This document shows, one piece after another, positions 1-14,000 of a stretch of DNA of 64,000 bases (the first letter of the stretch is position 1; each line of letters opens with the position of its first letter). Under the pieces are notes generated by a model. It made no database searches, was not told the origin of the DNA, and saw only the letters and a list, made by a program, of their open reading frames with translations. This DNA comes from Euphorbia lathyris (lineage: Eukaryota > Streptophyta > Magnoliopsida > Malpighiales > Euphorbiaceae): the NCBI RefSeq assembly GCF_963576675.1, contig NC_088912.1, forward strand, positions 10,625,001 through 10,689,000, given 5' to 3'. A program made the translations under genes and the position numbers.

Positions 1-152
1 ACTATATAATTAGGGTAAATTTTGAAAAAATAATATAAACATTTATAAAGTTTTTATTTATAAATATTTTTATTTTTTTTAAATTATCTAATAATTTTAA
101 TTATTTAGTTGATAATTATTATTTAATATATTTGTGCTTAATTTAAATGCAG

Positions 153-2056
153 TTTTTGTGGAGAAGGTGCTGAGGGTTCAACCAAATGTGAAGAAATTAT
201 ATCTTCTTTTAAGAGCTGCGGATTCTAAGTCTGCTTTTCATCGATTTCAAACTGAGGTATAATAAAATTCTTTTAATAATTTTAGATATGAATAATTATT
301 ATAAATTTACAATAATTAAGTATCTATTCTTATAAGAAAAAAAAACATATTCAGGTTTGTATTTTTGGATTATAATCTTTCAATTGATATATTGAACGTC
401 TATTAGTTATAATCATATATATTAAGCTCCTAGCTACCCGAAAAATTAATTGTAAATATAAAACTCGATTAAAATTATTTTACTCATTTTATACAAATTT
501 GAACTTGCATTGTTAATAGTTTCACAAACTATTCTTTTCATGTCTGATTTGGCGGTAAGAAAACTATACAAATATAATTTTAAACATATATGAAATGACC
601 ATGCATTTTTTTTTTCTGAATTTGATATTCATAACTAATTTTTTTTAATCGATAGCTTAATGTGTATTTTTATAATTTTTCGGCCGATAAATAATTATGT
701 CAAATGCTACATTAGGCAAGCTTAATTTCTCATATTTTATTAATAAGAGGGTTTTGTTTATTTTTTTAATTCTATATTAATTCAGTGGAAATAAAAAAAA
801 ACATTTTTTTTTCTTTTTTTATCATTTATTATTAAATTGTGACACCTTACTTTTTTTTTTTTTTTTGGCAGGCTGTCAACAAGGACTTATTTAAAATTCT
901 AAAAGAGAAGTGGGGTGGAAATTTAAATTCATTTATATCTGAAAGGATTGTTTTTGTTCCTGGTGACATGTCTACTGATGAGGACTTAGGAGTCAAAGAA
1001 TCGAAGTTGAGGGATGAAATGTGGAAAGAATTAGATGTTATTATTAATTTAGCAGCAACAACTAATTTTGACGAAAGGTAATATATTACTATTTCCAAAA
1101 AGAAATACATTGGTCCTCATACTTATTATTTTCTTCAATTGCACCCTTATAATTTGTTAGATATCTAACATTGTTTAATTAATGAGTCTTCTCCGATTTT
1201 GATCACAAATGGACCTTAATGACCATATAGTATTTGATCATTTACCGTTAGATCGAGACTTATTAGAATCCTATGGTGGAAATTGAAAGCATCCTAAGGT
1301 TTAGATTTAATAAGTCTACATCTAACGGTAAGGTGCATGTGAACACTGCTGAAGTCTCTGTATGAATGTTTATATGTTCCTCCTTTGAGACATTTTTTTA
1401 ACGTGAGTTAAATCTTTGTTTATATGGTATAGAAGTAGGGGTAAACAGGGAGAGCAAGGGCCCAGCCTCCGGCCTTTGGAACCACCTCTACCAGGGGTGG
1501 TTCCGACTCCCCTGTCTCTGGCAGATTGGGAATTGGGGGTGCAAGATGCCCCCACATCTATCTACTAAGAGACATTTGATTCAGAAAGGTGTAAAACTGA
1601 AATTTCAAAAAAAAAAAAAAGAGTTCAGAAAGGTGTAGTTAGATTTTATATCACGTAGGTGTGAAACTGGTCCCCTCAACGGAGCAATACTGTACTCGGG
1701 TCACCCATTTATATTTACTTCATGCTCCAAAAAATTTCGACATGAGCGATGTGTCTTATATATCTCATATTACTTAATTAAGAACTATATGACTCATTAT
1801 ATATATGATACAATTCTCCTCAATTGAAATCCTGGTTATACCACTGTCTGTTTCCCTTAATATTCCGATGAATTTTTGTACACAAATTATTAACTTGAAT
1901 AATTTTATTGAAATTAAATATAAAGTTTCAATTTTTTTATTCAAAGAAAATGAAGTCCACTGACCTTTATGAAATGGACTTCAAACTTTAGTAATCCGTA
2001 AATATAATTTACCCGAAAAAGTCATATAAAATAAAATCAAAAGATGTAAATTGTCA

Positions 2057-2093
<37 letters not shown>

Positions 2094-5000
2094 CATAAAT
2101 AATATATTTTGTGATATTTCATTCATTCAATTAATTAATTAATTAATTTAATGCAGGTATGATATTGCACTTGGAATTAACACAATAGGAGTAAGGCATA
2201 TCTTATGCTTTGCCAAGAAATGTATTAAACTCAAAGTTCTTGTGCAAGTATCAACTGGTAATTATTAATTAAGCATTAATTAATTTACTTAATTATCAAA
2301 TATAATTTTAATTAACAGATAATTATTATTTTATTTTCAGCATATGTATCTGGGGAAAAAGCAGGATTAATTCAAGAAAATAAATATAGATTTAATGAAA
2401 CACTAAATGGAGTGTTAGGACTTAATATTGATGAAGAAAAAAAATTGGTTGATGAGAAATTAAATCAACTCCAAGCTCAAGGGGCCAATGATGAATATAT
2501 TAAAGAGGCCATGAAAGATATGGGCATCCAAAGGTTAGTATATATATAAAAATAATATTTTTTCTAAAAAAATTATATTTATTTAATTATAATTCGTAAT
2601 TATCAGAGATTAATATAAGATCTATGATTGATCTTAACTATAAGGTTGAGCTTTTAGTTGTGTAAATTACATGCGTGGTGTACAACATTTGTCTTAATTC
2701 ATACTTTGGTGTACAACCTTCAATTTTGCATATAAAATTGTACAACCTTTTGGTGACCTCCCACTAAAGTGTACAACCGGTAGTTGTGACCGGTTAACGC
2801 AAAGTCAACGTGCCACACCAGCAATTTGACCTCTTTAAAAGTCAAAAGTTGACCGATCAACGCAAAGTCAATGCGTCACGTCAGCAATTTTGACTTTTAT
2901 GGAGGTCAAATTGCTGACGCGGTGCGTTGACTCCGTGTTGACCGGTCATAATTACCGGTTATACACTTCAGTGAGAGGTCACCAAAAAATTGTACATTTT
3001 TTTTTGTACAAAATTGAAGGTTGTATGTCAAAATGTAAAAAATGATAAAAGTTATACACCACATATGTAATTTACCCGCTTTTAGTTTGTGGAATTAAAA
3101 ACATATGGTGTGATGTTGTACTCGTTGCACGCCCAATGGGCATTTGCTTGTGGGGGTATGTCATAGATTAATATAAGATCTATGATTGAGTCTTAACTAT
3201 CAGTTTGATTTTTTAGTTTAATTGGTTCAATGACATAGTATCAGAGTCATGGTTCGATGTTGGGCCTCTGCTGGACGTGTTATTAAACATCCACATTGCT
3301 AAATTTGGAAGGTATAAAGCAATCCTAACCCTTTAAGGTACCTTTTGGCTTGAGTTACGATAGTTACAGCCCAATCATAGATTTTATATTAATCTCTGAA
3401 ATGTAATTACATATATAGTTTATTTTTAAGTATAATTTTGAATTGATTAGCATATTAATTAGTAGCACATAGTTTATGTGGAAAAACTTTAAAGGAAAAA
3501 GGCAAAAGTTAATTCAATATTAATGGTATTTTTTAAGATTACTAATTAAGGATTAATCATTAACTAACCATCTAACATTTGGAATTTGAGGTTCCTAGAA
3601 TAATTATTGCCAAATTATATAAAGTCATTCATAAGACAAAATTATTATTATTGTCCTTAATTCTTAGTTGACAACAGTCCCATCATGACCGTTGATACAA
3701 CTATATAGCTTAATCAATAATTAATTCACATTTAATGGATACCACCATAGAATAAATTATAATGGCCATTTGTACACCTTCAATTAATTGGAAACCATCC
3801 ATTTTGAGAGATTGAAAATAACATAAAGTTTATTATTATTATTAGACCATATCTAGTGGTACCAATCTTGTTGTTACTTTGTCTAATTAGTTGTGACTAA
3901 TCACTAAACCAATTGTTACTTTTTTTTAGTTTGTTACCACAGTTTAGACCTATCCATAGGTCGGGCTGGACCGGGTTTATCGGGTTTTTAGATGAAAATG
4001 CTCAGTCCAAACCCAACCTAGTCCGTTATTAATTTAAATGGGTTCGGATCGGACTGGACTCGGGCTTAAAAATCAAATCTCAAACCCAACCCATATAAGC
4101 CCGTCTAAATATATATATATATATATATATATATGAGTTTATATGTGTTGGGCTTGAGATTTGATTTTTATACCCGGACCGAATCCGCCTAAATTAACAG
4201 TGGACTGTACTGGACTTGGACTGAGTATTTTTATCTAAAAACCTGACAGGTCCGGCCCAAACCCAGCCCAGCCCATGGACTGGTAAGATAACAACCTTTA
4301 TTGGTAAATTTATAGTTCAGTCCAACTTTTTGTTGGCAAATTTACAATTCAATCCAACTTTTCAATACAATAATATCTGTACCAGTCCAATTTTATTAAT
4401 TAATCATTTTTTTGGATCCCACATAATTATGTAGTAACATTGGTTTCTAGTGGTGTGTGATTTTAGGTGATATTTCTGATGATGTGGGAGTGGTAAGTAA
4501 CAAAGTTTGTTACTTTCCACGGTGGATGCTCTTAGGCTTAATACATCATTTACGTCATGAACTTGTCCAAAAAGGTTGATTGGTCTCTGAACTTTCAAAG
4601 TGTTCTGATAACCCTTTGAACTTGTATAAAATATTCAGTTAGCCCCCTAAACTTGCGTAAAATATAATCAATTAATCACTCGGTTGTAAAAAAGTAAGTT
4701 AAATGCGGAAGATATTGCACGCATCTTAAAAAAGTAAAACGATCAAGGTAGGGTATGCGATTTTAATATTAATGAAGAAACTGTTTTTTTTTTTTTTTTT
4801 TTTTTTTTTTTTGAGAAAAATGCTTGTATTTTCATTACATTACATGATAGAAGAAGTACAACAAGCAAAATAGAAAGAATAAAACTTCACACAAGTAACG
4901 GCTAAAGCCAATACAAGATCCACGAAGGGATGAAAAAGACTACAAAGAGCAAATAAAACCATAAAAGGTATAAAAAACATCAAACAACAATATACCATAT

Positions 5001-8000
5001 ACTTTTCGTAAATCGAAATCTGTAGAAAAGCATCTGCAATCCAAATTTCATCCTTTAAACTATTCCGAACATTTGGATCTACAGTTTTATAGTTGAACTG
5101 GTAAGAATTTTTTTTTTTTAATATGTTTTAATCTATTTTGTGATTATATAATAACATTCTAAGGCACGTATATATCATATTTTTCGCACTTAGCTTACTT
5201 TTTTACAACCAAATGATTAATTGATTACATTTTACGCAAGTTCAGGGAGCTAATTGAATATTTTATGCAAGTTCAGAGAGCTATCGGGATACTTTGAAAG
5301 TTCACGAGGCCAATCAAACTTTTTAGACAAGTTCGGGGAACAAACGATGTATTAAACCTTATTATTATTAATAAAGAACGAACACACAATTAATCATGCT
5401 CAAAATCATTAGCATAAAACAAATTACATAATCATATCAAATATAAATTGATGAACTATGCAAAGGTTTCCATGGTGTTTTTATTTCTTGTAGAATTCTC
5501 AAGTAAAACTCTGATTTGCAATTACAAATAAGAAAAAGTTGCAAGAGATTACTGGTTTTTTTTACATAAAGAGAATGAGAGAAATAACACATTTCTTTTC
5601 TGCAAAGAATGAAAAGTATCTTTTCACTCAATTACTTCCTATTTATAATATGATAAATAGATCGGATTTGGACTGGGTCGGATCCTATCAAGAATGACCC
5701 ACTTGAAATATTCAACAATAATAATAATAATAATAATTATATTATTATTATTATTATTCAAAATTGATACATTTCTTAATAATTATTTTTATTATGATAA
5801 GGGTCCAATTTACTAAAGTTATTGAAAAAAAAAGAAAGTTAAATGTTACTTTTATCATGCAAAACAATTTTTTGCTTTACTATGGAAATTTTAACTCAAT
5901 TTTATTTTTATGAAAGAAAATTTAGTTCACTTTCACCTTTTTTTTAATAAGTATCTATTTATTTTCATTTTTTTGAACTGCTTTGTGTCATTTAAATCTA
6001 AACGAGATATAAAAAATATTCGATATTTAAAATAGCAGTTTTTAACAGAAAAATCAATTAATATCTGCTACTTATCAGTAACAGCAAACAAAAACATATA
6101 AAACAAACATACCCTAAATAGACCGGTTGATAGCTCGACCTCGGAGTGGACCCAATGACACATCAAATCTCAAACCTCGTCCAAATAAACCATCTAAAAA
6201 TATTTATTCTAATGCTAAAATTTATACTTATATTTAATTTATAAAAATATAAATTTAATAATTAATATTAATAGAGTAGGTTGGGTTAGGCCGGTCCGTC
6301 CTACTTCTAGAAATTCCAAGCTCATCTTGGAAATAAACGGGTTTGGTAGGCCTAAATCCAACATTAATTTTTCTTATCCAAACACGACCTATTAAATGTA
6401 ACCCTTGTTGGGCCGTACGGATACCAGAGTGTTAACCGTGTTTGTTTCTAGGGATAAGATATTAAAATAGGTCTAAAGTTTTTAGATAAGTATCAATTTA
6501 GGCTCCACGTATAAAATAACACTAATGTAGATTTAACGTTTGAAAAAGAGTATCACTTTAGACCTCGATAACCAAATATAACACGTCATTCATATTACTC
6601 CGTTAAGTTCTGACAGAACTTAACGTAGTAATATGAATGACGTGCCACATTCCGTTATCGAGGCCTAAAGTGATACTCTTTTTCAAACGTTAAATCTACA
6701 TTAGTGTTATTTTATACGTAGAGCTTAAATTGATACTTTTTAAAAAACCTTAGACCTATTTTGGTACCTCGTTCCTTGTTTTTTTAATCGAAAAATCAGC
6801 GATGAAATTCTTTAGAAAAGTATAAAATTGAAATAAAATTTCTAGCATTGTATAAAAATTTGAGCTATTTCATATAATATAATTTTAGAGGCAAAGTTTA
6901 TTCTTATCCCAAATATTTATTATGATATTAATTATTATTTATTATGATATTAATGTATAGGGCAAAGGTGTATGGTTGGCCAAACACATATGTGTTTACA
7001 AAGGCAATGGGAGAGATGGTTGTTGGAGATTTGAAAGGGAACTTGAATGTTGTCATTGTGAGACCAACTATTGTAACTAGTACTTACAAAGAACCTTTTC
7101 CTGGTTGGGTTGAAGGTATTAGGTAATTTAATTTCACCTTAATCCATTTTTAATCACTTTTATTATTGAAAATTGGTTTAATATATCACGTAACTACTGA
7201 ACTTGACTGAAAAAACTGATTGACCTTCTGAATTTACATGGGGTTTTGTGGGTTAAATGCATTGTTGGTCACTGAACTTACATGGTTGTCTCAAAATTGT
7301 CACTCAACTTCAATTTGTCTCAATAAAATCACTCAACTTTGAATTTTGTCTCAATTAGGTTACTCCGACGATTTCAATGGTTAAAATGCATCGGAATGAT
7401 GCCATGACTGACACGTGAGCATGTGCCAACTCAGATATCTGATTGAAACGATACATGACATCCATTTATGAGCCACCTGACAGTCATGTGTCAGTTATTT
7501 TTATGGAAAAAAAATTAGTTGTTTTCCATAAAATTAACCGACCTGTGGCTGCCACGTATCATTTTGGTTGGACATCTGAGTTAACTCATGCTCACGTGTT
7601 AGCTATGTCATCATTTCGATGCATTTTAACCATTGAAATCATCGAAGTGACCCAATTGAGACACGACTCAAAGTTGAGTGATTTTATTGAGACAAATTGA
7701 AGTTGAATACCCATTTTGAGACAACCATGTAAGTTCAGTGACCAACAGTGCATTTAACCCGGGGTTTTGTTAACCCCTCAAACTTTGCGTAAAGTGACCA
7801 AGTAGTAGCCACTTAAGTTTGTTTACTTTGATTTCTTGGCTGCTTAACCTTGCTGACAGAAATCTATTGTATTCTTGGACTTATTTAAAGTGATATACAT
7901 TTCAATTTGTTCAATTCTCTTTTGCTCTGTCATCCGTGGTTATAAAGTTAATCATGTTACTTTAAGCAAGTTTAGAGGCTAACGAGAGAGGTTTTTTTTA

Positions 8001-11000
8001 GGTTCAAGAGGTCAATCGGTTTCTTAGACCAAGTTTAGGGGGCTACTGATGTATTAAGTCGTGAAAAATGTAAACCAAAAGTTGATGGTTTAATTACATC
8101 TATAGTTCTTTAACTATTAGAAGGACTTAATACATCAGGAGCTTCCTGAACCCGGTCTTAAAAATTGATTGACTTCTGAATTTACAAAGTGTCTCGTTAG
8201 CCTCATGAATTTACTTAAAATAACATGATTAACGTCTAAGTTCGTGTAGTAGAGTAAGACATGATTTGAATAAATTGAAATGTATATCGATTTAAGAAAG
8301 CTGAGAGGGTCAATAATAGTGAATTGATCGTTGTTAGTAAATTCAAAAGGTCACATTTAGGTCACTAATATGTCATTCTAAGCAAGTTTTGGGGCTAACG
8401 ATACCCCATTATAAACTCAGAGGGCCAATTGATTTTTTGAGCTAAATTTAGTGGGCTTGTTGTATTAAGCTTATTATAATTGAGAAACGGACAAATATGC
8501 CAATTTTGTGCCAGGAGCAATTTTACTCCTAATGTTTAAAATTGTGCAATTTTATCCTTAACGTTGGAAGTCAAGAGCAATTTTACCCGTAACATTGATA
8601 AATTGGGCAAATTTGAGAAATAATTTATCAAACTATCTTATCAGTCATGAATCTTGTCATCCACACTTTACATGTGCGTCATTTTATCACTAACAAATCA
8701 CAAACATATATTGGGATGTAAAAAAAATGTACTGTCTTTTGTACGAATTGAATAAAAAAATCAAAAAATTCACCGGTATAAATATTAATCTCAAATCTAT
8801 TATTAAATTATAAAATATATGAAATCATTTTTTAGAACGAATTGATATGCAATTGGTGCAAAATAAAGAACAAAAATATCTGTGTTTTATAATAGTGTTT
8901 GGAATTGATCCAAATTATCAATGTTATGGGTAAAATTACATTATTTTAGACGTTAGGAGTAAAATTGCTCATGGCTCAAAACGTTATGGGTATTTTTTGC
9001 ATTTTAACCTTAAAAAAAGTTATCAAAGATAATGTGGATGAAAAAATATATATATATACTGAGATAATATGTTAAGTTTTGACAATTTCGAAACGTCTCG
9101 GACCATGAAATGTATGCAATTAACCCAAATTATATATGATTTGAATTGTTTTTGTTTGTGATGATAGGACAATTGACAGTTTGGCTGTTGGTTATGGGAA
9201 AGGAAGATTAACTTGCTTTCTTGGTGATATTAATGGAGTTGTTGATGTGGTGAGCTAATTTAATATTATTTTTCTTCAATTTTCTTTTTTTTAATATTGA
9301 GTACCCATTGAAACAAATATTAATAGTTAGATACCGGTCATGTTTGGTAAAGAGTTTTTTAGAATAAAATTAGAGATTTGAACAATTTTAAAGGTTTTGA
9401 CTAGTCGAATCTCTCATAGTGATGTTTGATGAAGAGAGATTTGAAATAGCTTATTGGGTCCAAAAAGCTAATTTTAAAAAAAACTGATTTTAGAAGTTTT
9501 TTCAATTAGCTTATTGGTCCATCTCTTTTGAATGTCATTTTTACCCATAATTACTACCCTTTAGCCCAAAAATAAAGGTTTTTCATGTTTTTATTTGTCA
9601 TTTTACACAAACAGCTACAGTAAAACCTCTATATAAGAATACTCTATATAGGAATAACCTCTATTTTGTTATAAAAAAACTCGGTCCCAACTTGGGCCCG
9701 GTTATAAATAGGAATAACCTCCCAAATATTATTTGTTATACATTTTTCAAGTCCCACCTTTAGAAACTATGCCTCTATATAGTAATATATATTAAGAATT
9801 CAAACTAAATTATAAAATATTAAAAAAAAAACTATTGAAATTATCTATGAGTGGGAAACACCCTATTATTATTTAGGAAATATATTATTGATTGATTTGT
9901 ATTAGGCATAATTATAGGGCTTGATTATAGGCATAATTATAAGGCTTGATTTTGTAAACTTAGGCATAATTATAAGGCTTGATTTTGTAAACTTTTGGGT
10001 ATTGATTATAGACATAATTATAGGCATAATTATACCAACCTCTATTTAGTAATAACCTCCCAATTGTTATATAAATAGTCTGGTCCCAAGTGTATTCCTA
10101 TATAAAGGTTTTACTGTATTAACAATCAACAAGTTTTACCAAACAAGTTTACATAATCACATAGTCAAATAAGCTAACCAAAAAGGTAATCAGTTAGCAA
10201 CTAATGGAATTAGCTATCAGCTAACAACTCTCAGCTATTTGCCAAATATGACCACTATATAAATAAAAGTATGAATTGCATTATGTTACCTTTATAGCTA
10301 GCTAATTTAGAATATTTAAACACTCATCTTACACTAGGACTGAATATTTGGATCGTGAAGTTTGTAGGACTGGATGTCTGGAATTTCCATCCATGTCTTC
10401 GTTTATGGAATGAGAAAAAAACATCTCTATCCACATCTCTGTAGCGATACAGATCGTCGTTGGAATTCTCTATTACTCAAATTTTAAACATCATTTTCTT
10501 TAGTGATATTTAAATATTTGTCATGTATTATAATTAGGTAAATATAATATATAAAATATTTAGTATAAGTAATACAAGTAACACATCAATTTACAAAATA
10601 TAAAAATAAATAAGAATTATACAAATATAAAAGTAAATATATAAAAATCAAAATAAATATATTATTTTAAAAATATTTATGGAGAATTTCTGTAGAGATG
10701 GGGATAAGGATCCTGTGAGTTGGGGATAGAAGTCCTTATCCCCGTCTTTAGGAAATTTTCTTCTTCATTCCTATCCCATGAGAAATAAATAGGGTTTTCT
10801 ATCACGGTCTAGTATGGATAAACCTCTTTCTATTTATAATCCTACCCAAAAGATACCTGAAAATGATGATTGTCTCACACTTAAATAATTCATCACCTCT
10901 AAACCTAGCAAATATGAAATATCTTGGAGAGATAATATAACTACTACGCATGTGCCTTACATCGCTCTAATCCATACTCTAAACCTTATAAATCCACATT

Positions 11001-14000
11001 GAGAAATAAAAATTGATGTTAAAAATAATCTCAACCTTAGTTGATTCTTTCCTTTGAACCAATAGTCATAAAGAGAATCGGGGTATATCAACCCTTTTCT
11101 CGAATGGATACAAATAGACATAGGAATTCAAAGTCATTCCTTTCATTTTTCCTTATTTCCCTTTCTGGATTCATTTTCGTTACTTTTGTGTAATCTAAAC
11201 GCCCCTTTAAACGTTTAAGGCATCAAAGGCTTTTATACTTAACCAGAGGAAGTTGTCTCATTAGCTCCATTAAACTTATTTAAAATATCTACTCGCTCTC
11301 TGAATTTGTTTAAAGTTATATAATGGCGTCCTGAATTTGTTAAAACTGATGATACGCCCTTCAACTTGTCTAAATCTCCATTTTGCTCTACCATGGGAGA
11401 TTTAGGATGGTTAGTTATGCCACTTTAATTAAATTAAGGAGGCTACTGAGGCATCTCTAAAATTTCAGAAGCTAATTAGATTATTTGACCAAATACTGAA
11501 GACATGGTTTATTCATCTGAGCTTAAAAATACTTTGTCTACCTTCCTATTTAATTTCACTGTTAAAAAACAAGGCTCCCTAGTCAATCGAAATCAAGAAT
11601 CCATTCCGATTTTCTCCAATTAGTCTTTTTAGACGTTTTTAGCTCCTAAGCGATTTTTAGCCGCTTGAGCTCTGTCTAGGCTGCATGGACGCCCCTAAGC
11701 GACAATGAGCAAAAACTGTTTTTATTGTGATTTTTTTGCTTTATTATAATTGACTTGTGAGAGGTTTCAATCATATAGTTGTTGAAATATTGATATTTGC
11801 AAAATTTTACTGATATATGGTACAAATATACATGTTTTCTATATTAAATAATTTAATATTATTATTTTTAGATAGTATAATATATATTTTAATTGAATTT
11901 ATATAATAATTTGTTAATCAACAAATAAAAAAGATATAAAAATAAAAATACAATTAATCGTCGAGGGCTTTATCCATCCGCTTACCATCTTTTACACCCT
12001 TGCTTAATTTATGATGATTCAGGTCTTAACAATACCTTGTCTTCTTACTTAATCTATAATGTTTAAAGTTTATCTTTAACTCTATTTGTTAACACTTCAG
12101 CATTTTGAAAAGAGTAGACGACTCTGATACCATGTCATGAATCATCTGAACTAAAAGCTTCAGCTAATAGTAAGATCCAATAATAACTTTTATATTAATC
12201 TATGTCAGATAATACTGAAAAGTTTTGCAGATACCAGCGGATATGGTGGTGAATGCTATAATGGTAGCAATGGTAGCTCATGCAAATGAAGAAGCAGAAG
12301 CAATATATCACGTGGGTTCTTCAGTAGGACATCCATTAAGATACACAAATCTCCAAGATTATGCCTTCAATTACTTCACTAACAAACCATGGATTGGGAA
12401 AGATGGAAAGCCAGTCAAAGTTGGAAAGGTTAGGGTTTTGGGTAGCATGGCTAGCTTCCGAAGATATATGGCTATTCGTTACTTGGTTTTGCTCAAGGTT
12501 CGTTTATATTTATTTTCACCAGTTAGTCAACGTTTTTTTACTACTTTTGACATAGTCGTGGAGTTGAGAAAGAGAGTTTGAGGTGCGATTACAATATCTC
12601 AAATGAGAAGTTCTACTGTAGACTGTGATCAGTACTGGTTTCTCCATTCAAATGATGCTACATCAGCATTTGGGATGACGCGATATCATCTGAGTGGATG
12701 GAACCAATACTAGTTTCGTCCCATTATAATAGAAATTCATCATCAGGCCTCTTTCACAGGTAGAGGGCCATCTGAAGCACTTGTGTTTAAGTTAAATTGA
12801 TAGTAGACTTAGTTTGAGCTGAGTGTTTTTAAGGGTAAGTGTGTGAGGTCCAACCAAGCCTGATCTGTAAACAAGTCTACATATAGGAGTAAGTTATAGT
12901 CTCAATTTCTTCTTTACTTTCTTTATGGTCCTTGAATTTCAAAAACGAACATAAAAGCCATAAACTTTGGTGTTTACTAATATAAAAACACCTTTTACTG
13001 TTGATAAAGTCAAATGACCGATGACGATATCAAAGCGAATAAGATTAAGAATTAAAGTTGTTCAGAACCACATTGACCATGGATCTACCGTTTTTTATTT
13101 CCAAAATAGTATATTTGGTGCTTCCTGTCTCCTAACCATACAACACACAAATAAACTTAAAACCAAGAAATTTAAAAATTGAAATTGCTTCGAATATAAT
13201 TTTCGTAAGTTCTACCATAAAGGCATACCACATGAGTGATCAATGGTAAAAGAAGCTTTTATGTTAGTAAATGACAATTTAGAAGTTTTTTTATATCCGA
13301 TTTTAAAGTTCAATAACCATAAAAAAAAAAGTAAAGGAAAAATTGAGACACCATGTATATAATTTACCGATAAAAGTTTAGAATACTTTCTAACACAGTG
13401 ATGGGGGCTAGAAATGAGGGTTTGAGGTGCGATTACAACATCCTCACGCCTTCTTTCGAAGCGGAGGACCGTCTGAAACCACTTATATCTGAGTTATACT
13501 TGTAGTAGTAGACTGGTTTGGGCTTTTAAAGTAAGCCCATGAAGCCCAAGTCGGATCCATAAACAAGTCTACATATAGGCATTGTTACAACTAATTTTAG
13601 TTTCTAATTAACTGGGTTAAATGCATTATTGGTAACCGGACTTACATGGTTATCTCAAAATAGTCACTCAGCTTCAATTTGTCTTAATAAAATCACTCAA
13701 TTTGGACTGAAATAATGACATGAGTGACATAGGGGTGAGCAGAACCGAACCGAAAACCCAAAGACCGAAAAAACCGAACCAAAAAAACCGAACCAACCCG
13801 GACCGAATTCTATTTCGGTTTGGTTCGGTCCTAATTTTTAAACTAGTTTGGTTTTTATTTCGGTTCAGTTTGGTCCGGTCCAAAACCGAACAAAACCAAA
13901 CCGAAATATAATATGTACTACTCTTAATTTTTAAGGTTTTAAATTAATTAACTAATTATATATAGAAAAGAAAAAACAATTAAACATGTTTTTACTCTCT

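Noticed and set aside
4404..5631. Small minus-strand frames in the FAR intron (4404-4598, 5437-5631).
   Set aside because: They are short, AT-rich, without domain signature, and one overlaps a fold-back element.
7443..7700. 85-codon open frame in the FAR intron.
   Set aside because: It spans the palindromic arms of a MITE and resembles no protein family.
13720..13911. Open frames rich in Asn/Arg/Thr-Glu-Pro around 13.7-14.3 kb on both strands.
   Set aside because: They lie wholly in the ACCGAACC-type repeats of a hAT MITE with a perfect TSD and are low-complexity in every frame.
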